NCBI GenBank assembly: GCA_963974345.1
Contig: CAXBBW010000005.1
Span: forward strand, 161,112 to 225,111
Length of the DNA stretch: 64,000 nucleotides
Direction of reading: 5' to 3'
DNA from: RHLJ01 sp963974345
GTDB taxonomy: Bacteria; Bacteroidota; Rhodothermia; Balneolales; Balneolaceae
In this document: in pieces, positions 35,501 through 43,791 of the stretch
Numbering within the stretch: the first letter of the stretch is position 1
Layout: every line of letters starts with the position of its first letter
Notes under the pieces: model-generated
The model's input: only the letters and a program-made list of their open reading frames with translations
What the model was told of the DNA's origin: nothing
Database searches by the model: none
Translations under genes and position numbers: made by a program

Positions 35501-37249
35501 TATTGAAATAATTCTATCGGATGAAAACGTAGTATTTAATCGTTCTGAATAGCGTTGAACAAACTCATTTAAAAAGACTGTGTTATCCGTTAAATATCTA
35601 AATAGCTCAAAATCGGTATACATATCATCAATTTGATTACTCGAAATCCGACTATCATTAAAGCCGCGATCCATATCAACTAATACCCATTTCCATTTAT
35701 TATCGTTACCTCGATCTCTCCATACTTCACGATTATGACTCCAACTACTGTTTGCTAGATAAGTTTGAGTAATTACGAAATCCATTAAGTTATGGACATC
35801 AATTTGTGAAGCAACAGTTGCATAATTCTCAGAGTTACTCAAATCATTATTAGAGGCAAAATCCAATAAAGCTATGTAATCGGAATTATCTCCTTCAATA
35901 ACCGTATTGTTTGATTCCAGGTGATCTAAATCAACTTCAGCTGTACTGTAGTGAAGTGAAAAGTACTGCTTATCCAATTTCTCCCTAAGATTATAAATAC
36001 CCCAATAATCTCCATTTAAATATAGAACTGTTGGTCGATATGCTTGAGTTGAGTTAGAAATCTCACCTCTTAGAATGCTGGATATCAATCCATCTCGAAT
36101 CATAGTGTATGGCCAATCATCTCCACTATTTCTTAGATATAATCTTTTATAAGCCTGATATGGAAGATGATCGAATACTTGATATTCAATTTGAGACTCA
36201 CCGTAATCCCCATTTGCATAAATATTAAGTGGCTTTTGAGCAAAACGGAAAATATTCTCTCCACCTATTCTCATCCCTACCCGTTGTGAAAAACCTCTTT
36301 CGCTTTCTAATGGAAAAAACTCCAGATTGATTGGAATCTCACGCTCTTTCAACGTATTTCTGTATATGCCTTGCTCTCTTCCCATTAGATAATTGTATTC
36401 TGTTATAATAGAAAAAGCAGGCAGTGTTCGATTTTCCCCAATAAAATATGTGCCTGAAAAAATCTCGCCTGGAAGTTTGCCGTCTTCAAAAACTCTAGCT
36501 GATAGCATTGTATTTGACGTAACCGAAATAGGGTTTGAATAAGCAGGAGAATTACTCTTAGGCTCGGAACCATCCAATGTGTATCGAACTGTACCATTTC
36601 CATTTGAAGAGCTTAATTCTACTGAAATTGGTCCACTATAAAAACCTCCTTCTTGTGAGAAAAGAACACCTTTTGCAAATTCTGTAGTTGTTAAGCCTAT
36701 AGTTGAGTTGGTAGCTTGAGGAGTTGGTTCTCCAAAGAAATACCAATTTTGAGATCCATTCGGTTTTCTTCCATACGAAACATCTTCGATTTGTGAACCA
36801 TAGACTATCGAATCTATGAGCAAACCAGAGGCACTAAATAATCCTACTTCTTCTCCTTCTTTTGCCAATTTAAAATTAGTGTGGGACCATTGTGTTGTAT
36901 ACGGGATATTTCTAGGCCACCAACTACGGATATATTCTTGTCCAGGAATGTCATCGAAATCGTCTGCCCAGAGTAAATAAAACCCTTTTGAAGGAATAAT
37001 TGTACCTGAAGGAATCTGCCATTTTATGGGGTTAGCTAAGTCGTCGGTAATATAGAACCCACTTATATCGACAGGCACATTTTCGTTGTTGTAGAGTTCA
37101 ACCCAATCGGAGAAGTCTCCAAAATCAACCATGTCAGCATTGGTACCGACATTGGATGTCAAAATCTCATTGATATAAATAGCTGGCTGTTGGCCAAAAA
37201 TACTACACGAAATTCCAAGCAGGAACAGTAGTAAGAAAGCGATTCTCAT
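32561..37249 (-). CDS. Giant secreted lamin-tail / CotH-kinase / beta-helix protein with T9SS-type sorting domain
   Basis: A 1562-residue exported protein. Order: signal peptide (1-20); lamin-tail domain (about 23-165, INEILTSN, SDWVELYNN, DISGFYITDD); chitobiase-like domain (200-270, VRYTLDGSEPKSNSPAY); CotH-kinase-like domain (about 278-640, VLYLNGDYWGIYNLREKLD and WKWVLVDMDRGF); a bacterial-repeat segment (AFAPPGYAFKSW); a galactose-binding-like domain (NWRYFDGSGEPLASW onward). Next a right-handed beta-helix (about 990-1290), a second lamin-tail domain (about 1310-1440, LVINEINYNSSDSFDSEDWVEFFN), and a C-terminal sorting tail (from EQNYPNPFNPSTVINY to FTKKLTLIK). The tail predicts surface delivery by a type IX-like system. 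CotH proteins can phosphorylate other proteins, but activity here is inference. Confidence 0.9.
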   Translation of the reverse strand: MRIAFLLLFLLGISCSIFGQQPAIYINEILTSNVGTNADMVDFGDFSDWVELYNNENVPVDISGFYITDDLANPIKWQIPSGTIIPSKGFYLLWADDFDDIPGQEYIRSWWPRNIPYTTQWSHTNFKLAKEGEEVGLFSASGLLIDSIVYGSQIEDVSYGRKPNGSQNWYFFGEPTPQATNSTIGLTTTEFAKGVLFSQEGGFYSGPISVELSSSNGNGTVRYTLDGSEPKSNSPAYSNPISVTSNTMLSARVFEDGKLPGEIFSGTYFIGENRTLPAFSIITEYNYLMGREQGIYRNTLKEREIPINLEFFPLESERGFSQRVGMRIGGENIFRFAQKPLNIYANGDYGESQIEYQVFDHLPYQAYKRLYLRNSGDDWPYTMIRDGLISSILRGEISNSTQAYRPTVLYLNGDYWGIYNLREKLDKQYFSLHYSTAEVDLDHLESNNTVIEGDNSDYIALLDFASNNDLSNSENYATVASQIDVHNLMDFVITQTYLANSSWSHNREVWRDRGNDNKWKWVLVDMDRGFNDSRISSNQIDDMYTDFELFRYLTDNTVFLNEFVQRYSERLNTTFSSDRIISIIDSLQVQIEPEMPRHIEQWGKVVDSLTISGLGTSSGITSIDFWKSEIETFRTFAKQRQTNAIQHLANQFDLGERVQLNISSNLSNKGKVKLNSFIKNIEASGSYFEGVPITLKAFAPPGYAFKSWSMINSNSNNFNIISTGSNWRYFDGSGEPLASWKSIDYNDSGWSNGQGVFGYGDSQTTEIEYGGNTEDKYITSYYRKSFQIDDLSKINDLSIKLLRDDGAVVYLNGVEVVRSNMPDGTVSNSTEASSSVGGSDEDTYFDFSIALENIVRGENIVAVEVHQSDPSSSDVSFDLGLSATLNETNQNPTIYSLDEEISITLSGDTELSIQFEEVSNSFIPSSITQSTTLGKINSPYFVNETVAIGATAVLTVEEGVEILFNDNKSILVNGGLNLEGSEEQPIVLKSYYPEQEWAGLFFENASEISTLNHVSIRQAKGRENDENFFASVSALNSTVNLFDVDIEHVWLPISSQFSSMRIENSTISNVTMIGDYLNVNGGNLWVLNSIFEGNNIEDMDAIDIGFMEGTTVIDGNIFRNFVGDNTDGIDVGDESIGVVITNNRVINCGDKSVSIGQGSEAYIAFNVFSRCNLGVGIKDEGSFAEIVNNTFYNNNVGVAIYEKVLNRGGGSANIKNSIFGNSQIASITADEFSSFTVDYSISDTDVLPGTGNLYGDAELINPDEGNFYPQINARVLGAGDPSTPIDGGGMPINIGAFGIKGVSDSELVINEINYNSSDSFDSEDWVEFFNASKRALDISGWTFIDGSRKQTFVFNSGTVLSANSFIVVARNVDKFKALYPNVSVETDTMNTGLSGNGESLYLYRNDGYLVDSLIFTDSNPWPGAADGNGSTLELMNPWLDNSRPENWRASLTTGTPSETNTVFIVSNENNYLDDPTEFKLEQNYPNPFNPSTVINYQIPKAGRVSLQVFDLLGRRVATLVDGRKEAGFYQIKFDAQNLASGVYLYRLQSGSQIFTKKLTLIK

Positions 37250-37329
37250 ACTTTAAATGTGATCACGTTTATTATCGAGACTAAATATAAACTAAAAATT
37301 AGATAATTTATTCTTTATCAGAAGGTTAG

Positions 37330-38574
37330 CTAATTAATAAATGATTTCCCTTTAAACTCACCATTTCTGCCGAAAAATTTTGCGATAGAAACAGCCACAT
37401 CCGCAAAAGTTCCTCTGGTTCCTAAGTCCCATTCACTAGCAGTGTGAAGTGATCCCGTATTACCAGAATCATTTCCATGAGATTGCTTCGGCTTCCGCAT
37501 ATCGTCGGAATCCTCGCAAAAGGTGGCTTCTTTCGGGTAAACCAACAATGGAACAAACTCTCTTGAATGATCGGTGGAGGTAGAGCAGGGATCATTTCCA
37601 TGATCTCCTGTAATAATCAATAGATCATCTTTTTTAACTTTTGAAAGAATTTGAGGCAATACTTTGTCAAACTCTTCTAAACTTCCTGCATAGCCTTTAG
37701 GATCTAATCTATGCCCAAATAATTGATCGGTATCAATTAAATTTACAAAAACGAAGGTTTCTTTAACCTCATCCATAACTCGAAGCAATGTCTGTATACC
37801 TTCTGAATTGTTCTTAGTCTTTTCGTACTTCGAAAACCCAATTCCAGCAAATAAATCTACGATTTTGCCAATAGAATAAGTTTGGACCCCCTCATCAAAA
37901 AGCAACTGAACTATATTATTGATTGGAGGAATTGCTGAGAAATCATGCCGATGATCGGATAGTCTTTCAAAAGGATGTAAACCAGTAAATGGTCGAGCTA
38001 TTACCCTTCCAACTTCATGATCGTTTACACAGATTTCATTTCGTGCAAAATCACACCATTCATACAATTTCTCAACAGAAGTAACCTTATCATGAGTTGC
38101 TACTTGGAACACAGAATCAGCTGACGTATATACAATCGGTTTTCCAGTTTTGAGATGTTCTTCTCCAAAATCACGAATTACATCTGTTCCTGAATATGGC
38201 AGGTTACACAATACTCCTTCTACACCAATCCCTTCACAAAATGAATCTATTACTTCCTTTGGAAAGCCTTTAGGATAGGTAGGGAATGGTTTTTCTAGTT
38301 GGATACCCGCTATTTCCCAATGACCTGTTGTTGAATCTTTACCTCCAGAAACTTCCCGCATTTTACCAAAGGCAGCGATAGGGTTCTCTTCTTTAGGAAC
38401 AGAAGCTAGTGGGATAATATTCCCAATTCCCATTTTGGCAAGATTTGGAAGTTTTACATTAGTTTCCTCAGAAACATGCCCGAGGGTATTCATTCCAACA
38501 TCACCATACAAATCTGCATCTTCTTGGGCTCCAACTCCGAGTCCATCTATAATAATCAGGTAACAATTGCCCAT
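37330..38574 (-). CDS. deoB: Phosphopentomutase DeoB, with an unusual internal insertion
   Basis: Interconverts (deoxy)ribose 1-phosphate and 5-phosphate in nucleoside salvage. The alkaline-phosphatase-fold metal and phosphate residues are present: IIDGLGVGAQEDA, GGKDSTTGHWE with the catalytic threonine region, YTSADSVFQVA, NLIDTDQLFGHR, and ITGDHGNDPCSTSTDHSRE. The 414-residue length exceeds the usual size of about 390. The extra residues lie between PLLVY and the conserved LGTRGTFADVA (coding bases about 37426-37535), where only about ten residues are expected. The insert is hydrophilic and its DNA looks like an interspersed palindromic repeat. The enzyme should still fold, since this is a surface loop in homologues. 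Confidence 0.93.
   Translation of the reverse strand: MGNCYLIIIDGLGVGAQEDADLYGDVGMNTLGHVSEETNVKLPNLAKMGIGNIIPLASVPKEENPIAAFGKMREVSGGKDSTTGHWEIAGIQLEKPFPTYPKGFPKEVIDSFCEGIGVEGVLCNLPYSGTDVIRDFGEEHLKTGKPIVYTSADSVFQVATHDKVTSVEKLYEWCDFARNEICVNDHEVGRVIARPFTGLHPFERLSDHRHDFSAIPPINNIVQLLFDEGVQTYSIGKIVDLFAGIGFSKYEKTKNNSEGIQTLLRVMDEVKETFVFVNLIDTDQLFGHRLDPKGYAGSLEEFDKVLPQILSKVKKDDLLIITGDHGNDPCSTSTDHSREFVPLLVYPKEATFCEDSDDMRKPKQSHGNDSGNTGSLHTASEWDLGTRGTFADVAVSIAKFFGRNGEFKGKSFIN
37426..37535 (-). repeat. Repeat-like palindromic insertion inside deoB coding sequence
   Basis: Segment encoding the additional 37 residues between PLLVY and LGTR, including FCEDSDDMRKPKQSHGND. Its DNA contains, on the minus strand, TTGCGAGGATTCCGACG and GCGGAAGCCGAAGCAATC around a central ATAT, an imperfect palindrome. 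It resembles the widespread intergenic repeat type with TTGCGAGG and GAAGCAATC ends. In frame, with no stop. Confidence 0.5.
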
Positions 38575-38605
38575 GAATTAGCTACTATCTAATATTAACT
38601 GTTAA

Positions 38606-38693
38606 GTCATTCCCACGAAGGTGAGAATCCAGAATTTTATTCAGTTTAATTTATTGTTCAAGCTCAAAATCCCTGCCTTTGAAGGGGGATGAC
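38606..38693. repeat. MITE/REP-like inverted-repeat element
   Basis: An 88-base element in the gap between deoB and the GAF protein gene. It starts GTCATTCCCACGAAGG and ends GAAGGGGGATGAC, so its ends are imperfect inverted repeats (GTCATTCCC against GTCATCCCC). It resembles the GTCATTCCC-type intergenic repeats common in many bacteria. No coding potential. Confidence 0.6.
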
Positions 38694-38732
38694 ATAAAGA
38701 CAACCTAATTTATAACAAAACTAGATAAAATA

Positions 38733-40196
38733 TCAGGCTTCGAACAGTTCCAGCTCTTCATTTCGAATTACTTCGCTAAGAGCTTGTTTTGCTTTTGTTA
38801 GCACTTGATATGAGTTCGAATCTTGATTTGATAACTTGGTAAAACCAGCTTTGAAGGAAATATCCAACGTATCCCCAGCAGAAAGTTTTAAACCATGTGC
38901 GAGTTTTGTTTTAATGCTTTCCATCCAATCATTAACTGCCGTTTCAGAATCACTCTGAATAATAAATCCGTAAACATAATCAGAATTATAACCTATAAAG
39001 CCCGGAATTCCATGAGCTGAAGGATTTAAGAAAGTCACAAAATCTTTTTGGATTCGCTGTAATTCTTCAAGTCGAAATTTCGTTCTTAATGCTGACAAAT
39101 CATGTGGAGAAATTAAGCCAAACCAAGTATCTGATGCTTTTCCAGATCGCACTTTATGAAGCTCATTATTCAATGTTGTTTCCCAGAGTTCAGTCATAAA
39201 TGCTCCAAAATTCTGGGTAAGAAGTTCTTCAGCCATCCCGGTCTTCTTAACTACCGACTGGATTGAAAGAGAAGCTATTCGTGCTAAATTCGAAAGTTTG
39301 TGCTTGGTCGATTCCTTGTAGGTTAATGGATCGGAATCATAAGTAATAACTACTGCCTGTCGGCGATCATGTACCATAATTGGAATCGCGTAGCTTGCTC
39401 CTTCAGTGCGGCGCTCTTTGCTCGAAATCAGTCTTGGACTGTTATTAAAATGCATACTAAAAATAGAAGTCCCTTTCTCAATCGCATCGTATGCAATGCT
39501 TTTATCCTCCAATTGGAGACCTATTAAAGGTGGGTTTTTAGCAAATTTTGATGACATCACCATACTCCAATTTTCCATTCCTGGGCACACTAGACAAGCG
39601 CCACCGTTAGGTAAGAACAACTGCATTTCGTCTAACATCTTAGAAAGCAATTCAACCCGATGTAACCGATAATCTAATGCATTCAAGGATTCTTCATACT
39701 CTTCCCACTCTTTTTGCTGTTCATGGAGGTCAACAATTTCTAAATAGGTATCAAGAACATTAACTAGCGCATTATTGTAGGCGTGAATTTGATCGTTGAT
39801 AGCTCGAAGATTTACTTCGTTTTCGGTCTCCAATACTGTAATAGCTACCGTCTCGCCTTTATTTATGAATGGAATGAGAACCATGTTTTTGGCATTTACA
39901 AAGTCGAAATAATGGGCAAGCTTCCCTTTGGCTATATCCTCTCCAATTGTAAGCTGTGTTATTTCCTTGATTTCTTTGTAGTCATTCAAAAAGTGCTGCT
40001 CAAAAGCCACTCTATCCTGAAACATTACGTTTGGAAGGTTTGTGCTATTACTTTCCCAAACAAATTGTTGACGTTGGTGATTTACCCAACACATGTATGT
40101 CAATTCAACCCGGGCAGAAGTTCGGAGCAAATGAACCAAATCTGCCATGATCTGTTTGAATTCTCGTAATGCTTTTTCTTGTCTATCCAGACTCAT
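38733..40196 (-). CDS. Tandem GAF-domain protein with degenerate GGDEF-like C-terminus
   Basis: A 487-residue cytoplasmic protein with no membrane segment. Two GAF-like regions are inferred from helix-strand pattern (about 20-165 and 190-335, including AKNMVLIPFINKGETVAITVLE and GASYAIPIMVHDRRQAVVITYDSD). The last 140 residues follow the GGDEF fold order (LRTKFRLEELQRI, then GYNSDYVYGFIIQSDSETAVNDWMESI, then ISFKAGFTKL, then YQVLTKAKQALSEV). The GG(D/E)EF catalytic loop is replaced by NSDYV, so no diguanylate cyclase activity is expected. It may bind a nucleotide or act as a regulator. The family call is by eye. The gene is monocistronic between deoB and pepF. Confidence 0.55.
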   Translation of the reverse strand: MSLDRQEKALREFKQIMADLVHLLRTSARVELTYMCWVNHQRQQFVWESNSTNLPNVMFQDRVAFEQHFLNDYKEIKEITQLTIGEDIAKGKLAHYFDFVNAKNMVLIPFINKGETVAITVLETENEVNLRAINDQIHAYNNALVNVLDTYLEIVDLHEQQKEWEEYEESLNALDYRLHRVELLSKMLDEMQLFLPNGGACLVCPGMENWSMVMSSKFAKNPPLIGLQLEDKSIAYDAIEKGTSIFSMHFNNSPRLISSKERRTEGASYAIPIMVHDRRQAVVITYDSDPLTYKESTKHKLSNLARIASLSIQSVVKKTGMAEELLTQNFGAFMTELWETTLNNELHKVRSGKASDTWFGLISPHDLSALRTKFRLEELQRIQKDFVTFLNPSAHGIPGFIGYNSDYVYGFIIQSDSETAVNDWMESIKTKLAHGLKLSAGDTLDISFKAGFTKLSNQDSNSYQVLTKAKQALSEVIRNEELELFEA

Positions 40197-40269
40197 TTTT
40201 TCAAAATGAAAATTTTAAATTCCAATTCATAAATTTCAAACAGCTATTAATATACAAGCTCGTAATGAC

Positions 40270-42066
40270 TTAAGCTTGAACTTGAGCTGTTAGCTCTTCA
40301 GCTTCCTCAATCATTTTCTCGAAAGATGCCAACCCTTTATTCCAAAATTCTGGGTCTCGAATATCTAATCCCATCTTCGCAACTAAATCATGAGGCCATT
40401 CTGAACCACCAGCACTTAGCAATTCCAAATAACGATCAGCAAACCCATCGGGACGCTGAGTATATTCTTCATAAAGAGCTAAAACTAATAACTCACCAAA
40501 AGCATAGGCATACACATAACCTGGAGTGTGAAGGAAATGAGGAATATAACTCCACCAGATTCCATACTCCTCAGTTAATGTTACTGAATCGCCATATAAT
40601 GCTTTTTGTTGTTCCATCCAAAGTTCTGAGAACCGTTCGGTAGTCAACTCCCCTTCTTCTCGACGAGCAGTATGCATAGCATTTTCAAAACGATTCATTG
40701 AAATCTGCCGAAATACAGTTGCAATAGTATCGTCGATTTTTCCAACAATAAGCGCTAATTTCTCTTTTGGATCATCCAGTTCTTTTAGCAATTTCTGGAA
40801 CACTAACATTTCACCAAAAACAGAAGCTGTTTCAGCAGTTGTAAGCGGAGTGCCTGCTTGAAGTGGTCCTTGCTGTCGTGATAAATACTGATGAACTCCA
40901 TGCCCTAACTCATGAGCTAATGTTTGTACATCACGAATTTTCCCATCAAAGTTCATAAATACATACGGGTGAGCTGAAGGGACTGTACTAGCTGAATATG
41001 CTCCACCTCTTTTTCCTGGTTTTATGGCTGCATCAATCCAGTTTTTATCAAAGAAATAGCTAGTGATTTTTCCCATTTCAGGATGGAAATTTGTGTAGGA
41101 ATCCATCACCATTTCTTCAGCATCTTTCCAAGTGATGGTCGCTTCATTTTTGATAATCGGAGCATACCGATCATAATCCATCATCTCATCTAATCCCAAT
41201 AAATTAGCCTTGAGCTTATAATAGCGTTGAACCAGTTCGAAGTTTGAGGTAACTGCATTCACTAAAGCGTCTACCGTTTGATCATCGGTTTCGTTTGAAA
41301 GGTTTCGAGAACTAATCCAGCTTGGGTATTTACGAAGCTTATCGTTAGTAGATTTATCAGCTAATAACGTATTAAATACAAAAGTGAGTGGATGGCCAAG
41401 TTCTTTAAATTTCTTTGTTAGTGATGCATGAGCTCGGACTCTAAGATCACGATCTGAATCATGAAGCTTACTGAGTACTTCCTGTTCAGAATATTCTTCT
41501 CCATCTAATTCAAACTTAGCTTGACCTAAGGTCTCATCAAAAAAGCGAACCCAAGCGCTTCGACCTGTTACCGATTTAGCAGAAAGAATTTGCTCTTGTT
41601 CTTCCTTTAACACATGTTCTTTGTATCGTCGAGAGGATTCTAGATAATGCTTATAGAATTCCAACTCAGGAGCATCAATCATTTTCCGTGCATCTTCTTC
41701 CGAAACTTTCAGCCATTCTACATCCAGAAATACCAGCTTCTGGCTTAGTTCAGAACCTAATTCATTCGACTCTTGTACCAATTTCCCGTAGTCAGTATTA
41801 GCCGTGTTGGTACTCCATTGTAGATATGCAAAAGACCCAATCTTTCCACCTTTATCTTGAAGTGCTTCGTATTCCCGAAGCATTTCTTTAAACTCAGAAA
41901 CTGAAAGTCTTGCTATGTTTCCTTTGTATTTCGAAGCAAAAGCATCTGCTTCTTCGAGTAACGATTTTTTATCTTTGGCTAGTTGTGGATCGTTACTAGA
42001 TGAATATAAATCGCTAAGATCCCAATTGATTTTCTCAGCTCCTGTCAACTTTTTGGATTCGCTCAT
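40270..42066 (-). CDS. pepF: Oligoendopeptidase F (M3 family metallopeptidase)
   Basis: Zinc oligopeptidase of 598 residues, the standard PepF length. The zinc site HELGH is at 385-389 within QTLAHELGHGVHQYLSRQQ, and the third ligand is in TAETASVFGEMLV. The C-terminal MWMEQQ-like segment LWMEQQKALYGDSV and IPHFLHTPGYVYAYAFGELL are family-typical. It degrades short peptides in the cytoplasm. No signal peptide. Secure. Confidence 0.95.
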   Translation of the reverse strand: MSESKKLTGAEKINWDLSDLYSSSNDPQLAKDKKSLLEEADAFASKYKGNIARLSVSEFKEMLREYEALQDKGGKIGSFAYLQWSTNTANTDYGKLVQESNELGSELSQKLVFLDVEWLKVSEEDARKMIDAPELEFYKHYLESSRRYKEHVLKEEQEQILSAKSVTGRSAWVRFFDETLGQAKFELDGEEYSEQEVLSKLHDSDRDLRVRAHASLTKKFKELGHPLTFVFNTLLADKSTNDKLRKYPSWISSRNLSNETDDQTVDALVNAVTSNFELVQRYYKLKANLLGLDEMMDYDRYAPIIKNEATITWKDAEEMVMDSYTNFHPEMGKITSYFFDKNWIDAAIKPGKRGGAYSASTVPSAHPYVFMNFDGKIRDVQTLAHELGHGVHQYLSRQQGPLQAGTPLTTAETASVFGEMLVFQKLLKELDDPKEKLALIVGKIDDTIATVFRQISMNRFENAMHTARREEGELTTERFSELWMEQQKALYGDSVTLTEEYGIWWSYIPHFLHTPGYVYAYAFGELLVLALYEEYTQRPDGFADRYLELLSAGGSEWPHDLVAKMGLDIRDPEFWNKGLASFEKMIEEAEELTAQVQA

Positions 42067-42183
42067 ATTCTATTTCTAAAGCTTTAAATTTTGATTGGAA
42101 TATACAGGAAGTACCAAGCGATTTAAAGCAAGAGTTTAGGTTTGATACTTGTTTTTACTTACCATGATTTTTTTATTAGTACT

Positions 42184-42756
42184 ATGAAAGAAAACTATTT
42201 AGAAAGTATCCGAAAACAGTTCGAATATTATAAAATGCTTGGCGAAAAAATTTTTGCCCAACTAAATGATGTAGATCTTTTTTGGCAATACAATTCTGAG
42301 AGTAATTCTATTGCAATCATTGTAAAACATATCTCTGGAAATATGCTTTCTCGGTGGACGGACTTCTTATCTAGCGATGGTGAAAAAGAATGGCGAAATC
42401 GGGAAGATGAATTCGAAGACACTATTAAAACAAGAGAAGAATTGATTTCTACATGGAACAAAGGCTGGGCGTGTTTATTTGAAGCTCTTGATTCTATTAA
42501 TGAAGAAAACTTCGAAACCGTTATCTATATCAGAAATATGGGGCATACTGTTACAGAAGCTATAAATCGCCAACTTGCCCATTATTCTTATCATATTGGA
42601 CAAATCGTGTATATCGGACGCATGATAAAAGGCTCTGAATGGAAAAGTCTTTCCATTCCAAAAGGAGGTTCTGAAGCCTTCAATGCTGATAAATTTAGCA
42701 AAGAAAAACGTCGAGCACATTTTACTGATGAGTTAACAAAGGATAAAGAAGAATAA
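42184..42756 (+). CDS. DUF1572 / DinB-like four-helix protein
   Basis: A 190-residue protein matching the DUF1572 branch of the DinB superfamily. The helices carry the metal-site histidines: IAIIVKHISGNMLSRWTDFL, and later QLAHYSYHIGQIVYIGRMI. Other landmarks are KEWRNREDEFED and LISTWNKGWACLFEALDSI. Members bind a divalent metal and are often thiol-transferase or stress-linked proteins; the exact role is unknown. The ATG at 42184 is used; the frame upstream to 42142 is implausible as protein. Confidence 0.85.
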   Translation: MKENYLESIRKQFEYYKMLGEKIFAQLNDVDLFWQYNSESNSIAIIVKHISGNMLSRWTDFLSSDGEKEWRNREDEFEDTIKTREELISTWNKGWACLFEALDSINEENFETVIYIRNMGHTVTEAINRQLAHYSYHIGQIVYIGRMIKGSEWKSLSIPKGGSEAFNADKFSKEKRRAHFTDELTKDKEE

Positions 42757-42895
42757 TCCAATATTAAGCTTTTGTGCTGACCTTGCATATGTAAAAAAAA
42801 AGTAACAAGTTTCATTTAACAATTAACTCAATTTTTCAACAACCAGAATACAGCTACTACTTTTTTAAAATCCAAATCTTCATAAAAGTATAGCT

Positions 42896-43648
42896 ATGAA
42901 AAATTCAATAATTGTTCTCCTCTTTTTAGGAACAGTAATTTTATCGTGTTCCAATAGTACTTCTTCTGACGAAACTGAAAAAATAAGTCTTCCTCTTAAA
43001 ATCGGAAATTCATGGACTTATAATGTTGAAGTATCTAACTATCGAAATAACCCAATTACTAAAACTCAAGAAACTGATGTTATATTCACTGTATTAAGTG
43101 ATACCGTAGTTGATGGAATTCAGTGGTTCTATATCGAAAGTGACATCCAGAAATTTAATTTTTGTCTAGCAGGATATTATAGTAATCAGCAGGATGGGAT
43201 TTATTTTATTCGATCTTTTGAAAGCACAGTACAAGAAAAAAAATCTAGTGAAGTTTTTACTATTGGAAACGCTCTCTTTGATACTGAACTTGCTACAAAC
43301 CATGAAGTAAAAGTATCTCCATTTTTGCATAATCCAGATAACGAAGTACCTGATCGATTAATCAAGAATGAATATACAATCGCTTCGGTAACTTATAAGG
43401 GTGAAAGTATAAATGAAAATTTTAATGTCATATCGCAAGATTACGTATGGAATTATTATCAGCAATCCGTTGGGACCAAAACATACTCAATCAATCCTTT
43501 TGATTTAAATTTCTCCGTTTCCAACAATCTTGGATTCTTAACCTATGAAAGTGCCTATGTATCTCGCTTAGGAAGTACGGAAGATGATCCGAGGCTACAA
43601 CTTTTATTTCTTTACCAATTCAAACTGACAGATTTTAATGAGAATTAG
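42896..43648 (+). CDS. Lipoprotein of unknown function
   Basis: A 250-residue lipoprotein with lipobox VILSC at about residue 18, followed by a Ser/Thr-rich linker. The rest is beta-rich with LPLKIGNSWTYNVEV near the start, a feature also seen in the lipoprotein at 63337 (LEVGKKWKYENSW). I do not recognise the family. It borders the repeat cluster beginning at 43664. Confidence 0.65.
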   Translation: MKNSIIVLLFLGTVILSCSNSTSSDETEKISLPLKIGNSWTYNVEVSNYRNNPITKTQETDVIFTVLSDTVVDGIQWFYIESDIQKFNFCLAGYYSNQQDGIYFIRSFESTVQEKKSSEVFTIGNALFDTELATNHEVKVSPFLHNPDNEVPDRLIKNEYTIASVTYKGESINENFNVISQDYVWNYYQQSVGTKTYSINPFDLNFSVSNNLGFLTYESAYVSRLGSTEDDPRLQLLFLYQFKLTDFNEN

Positions 43649-43663
43649 GTTTCAGGCTCCCAT

Positions 43664-43704
43664 CCTCACCCAGACTTGCTCAAAGTTCGCAAGTCTGGGT
43701 GAGG
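43664..43704. repeat. Sixteen-pair hairpin at the edge of the repeat cluster
   Basis: CCTCACCCAGACTTGC (43664-43679) is perfectly complementary to 43689-43704, with a 9-base loop. A T-run follows some bases later on the plus strand, so it could end the lipoprotein transcript, but its sequence belongs with the GC-rich hairpins of the cluster downstream. Confidence 0.6.
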
Positions 43705-43735
43705 TATTGCCCCTTTTTTGACTAGAATCCACCAA

Positions 43736-43791
43736 CTGTCTCTCCTTTGGGAGAGACAGAAATCAAACCTGTTTGATTTCAGAGAGAGGAC
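43736..43791. repeat. Double-hairpin repeat, copy 1 (flanks DUF559 gene)
   Basis: Two adjacent perfect hairpins: CTGTCTCTCC with GGAGAGACAG (loop TTTG), then GAAATCAAAC with GTTTGATTTC (loop CT), followed by AGAGAGAGGAC. A near-identical direct copy is at 44404-44459. The stop codon and last few residues of the DUF559 gene are encoded inside this copy. Confidence 0.75.
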
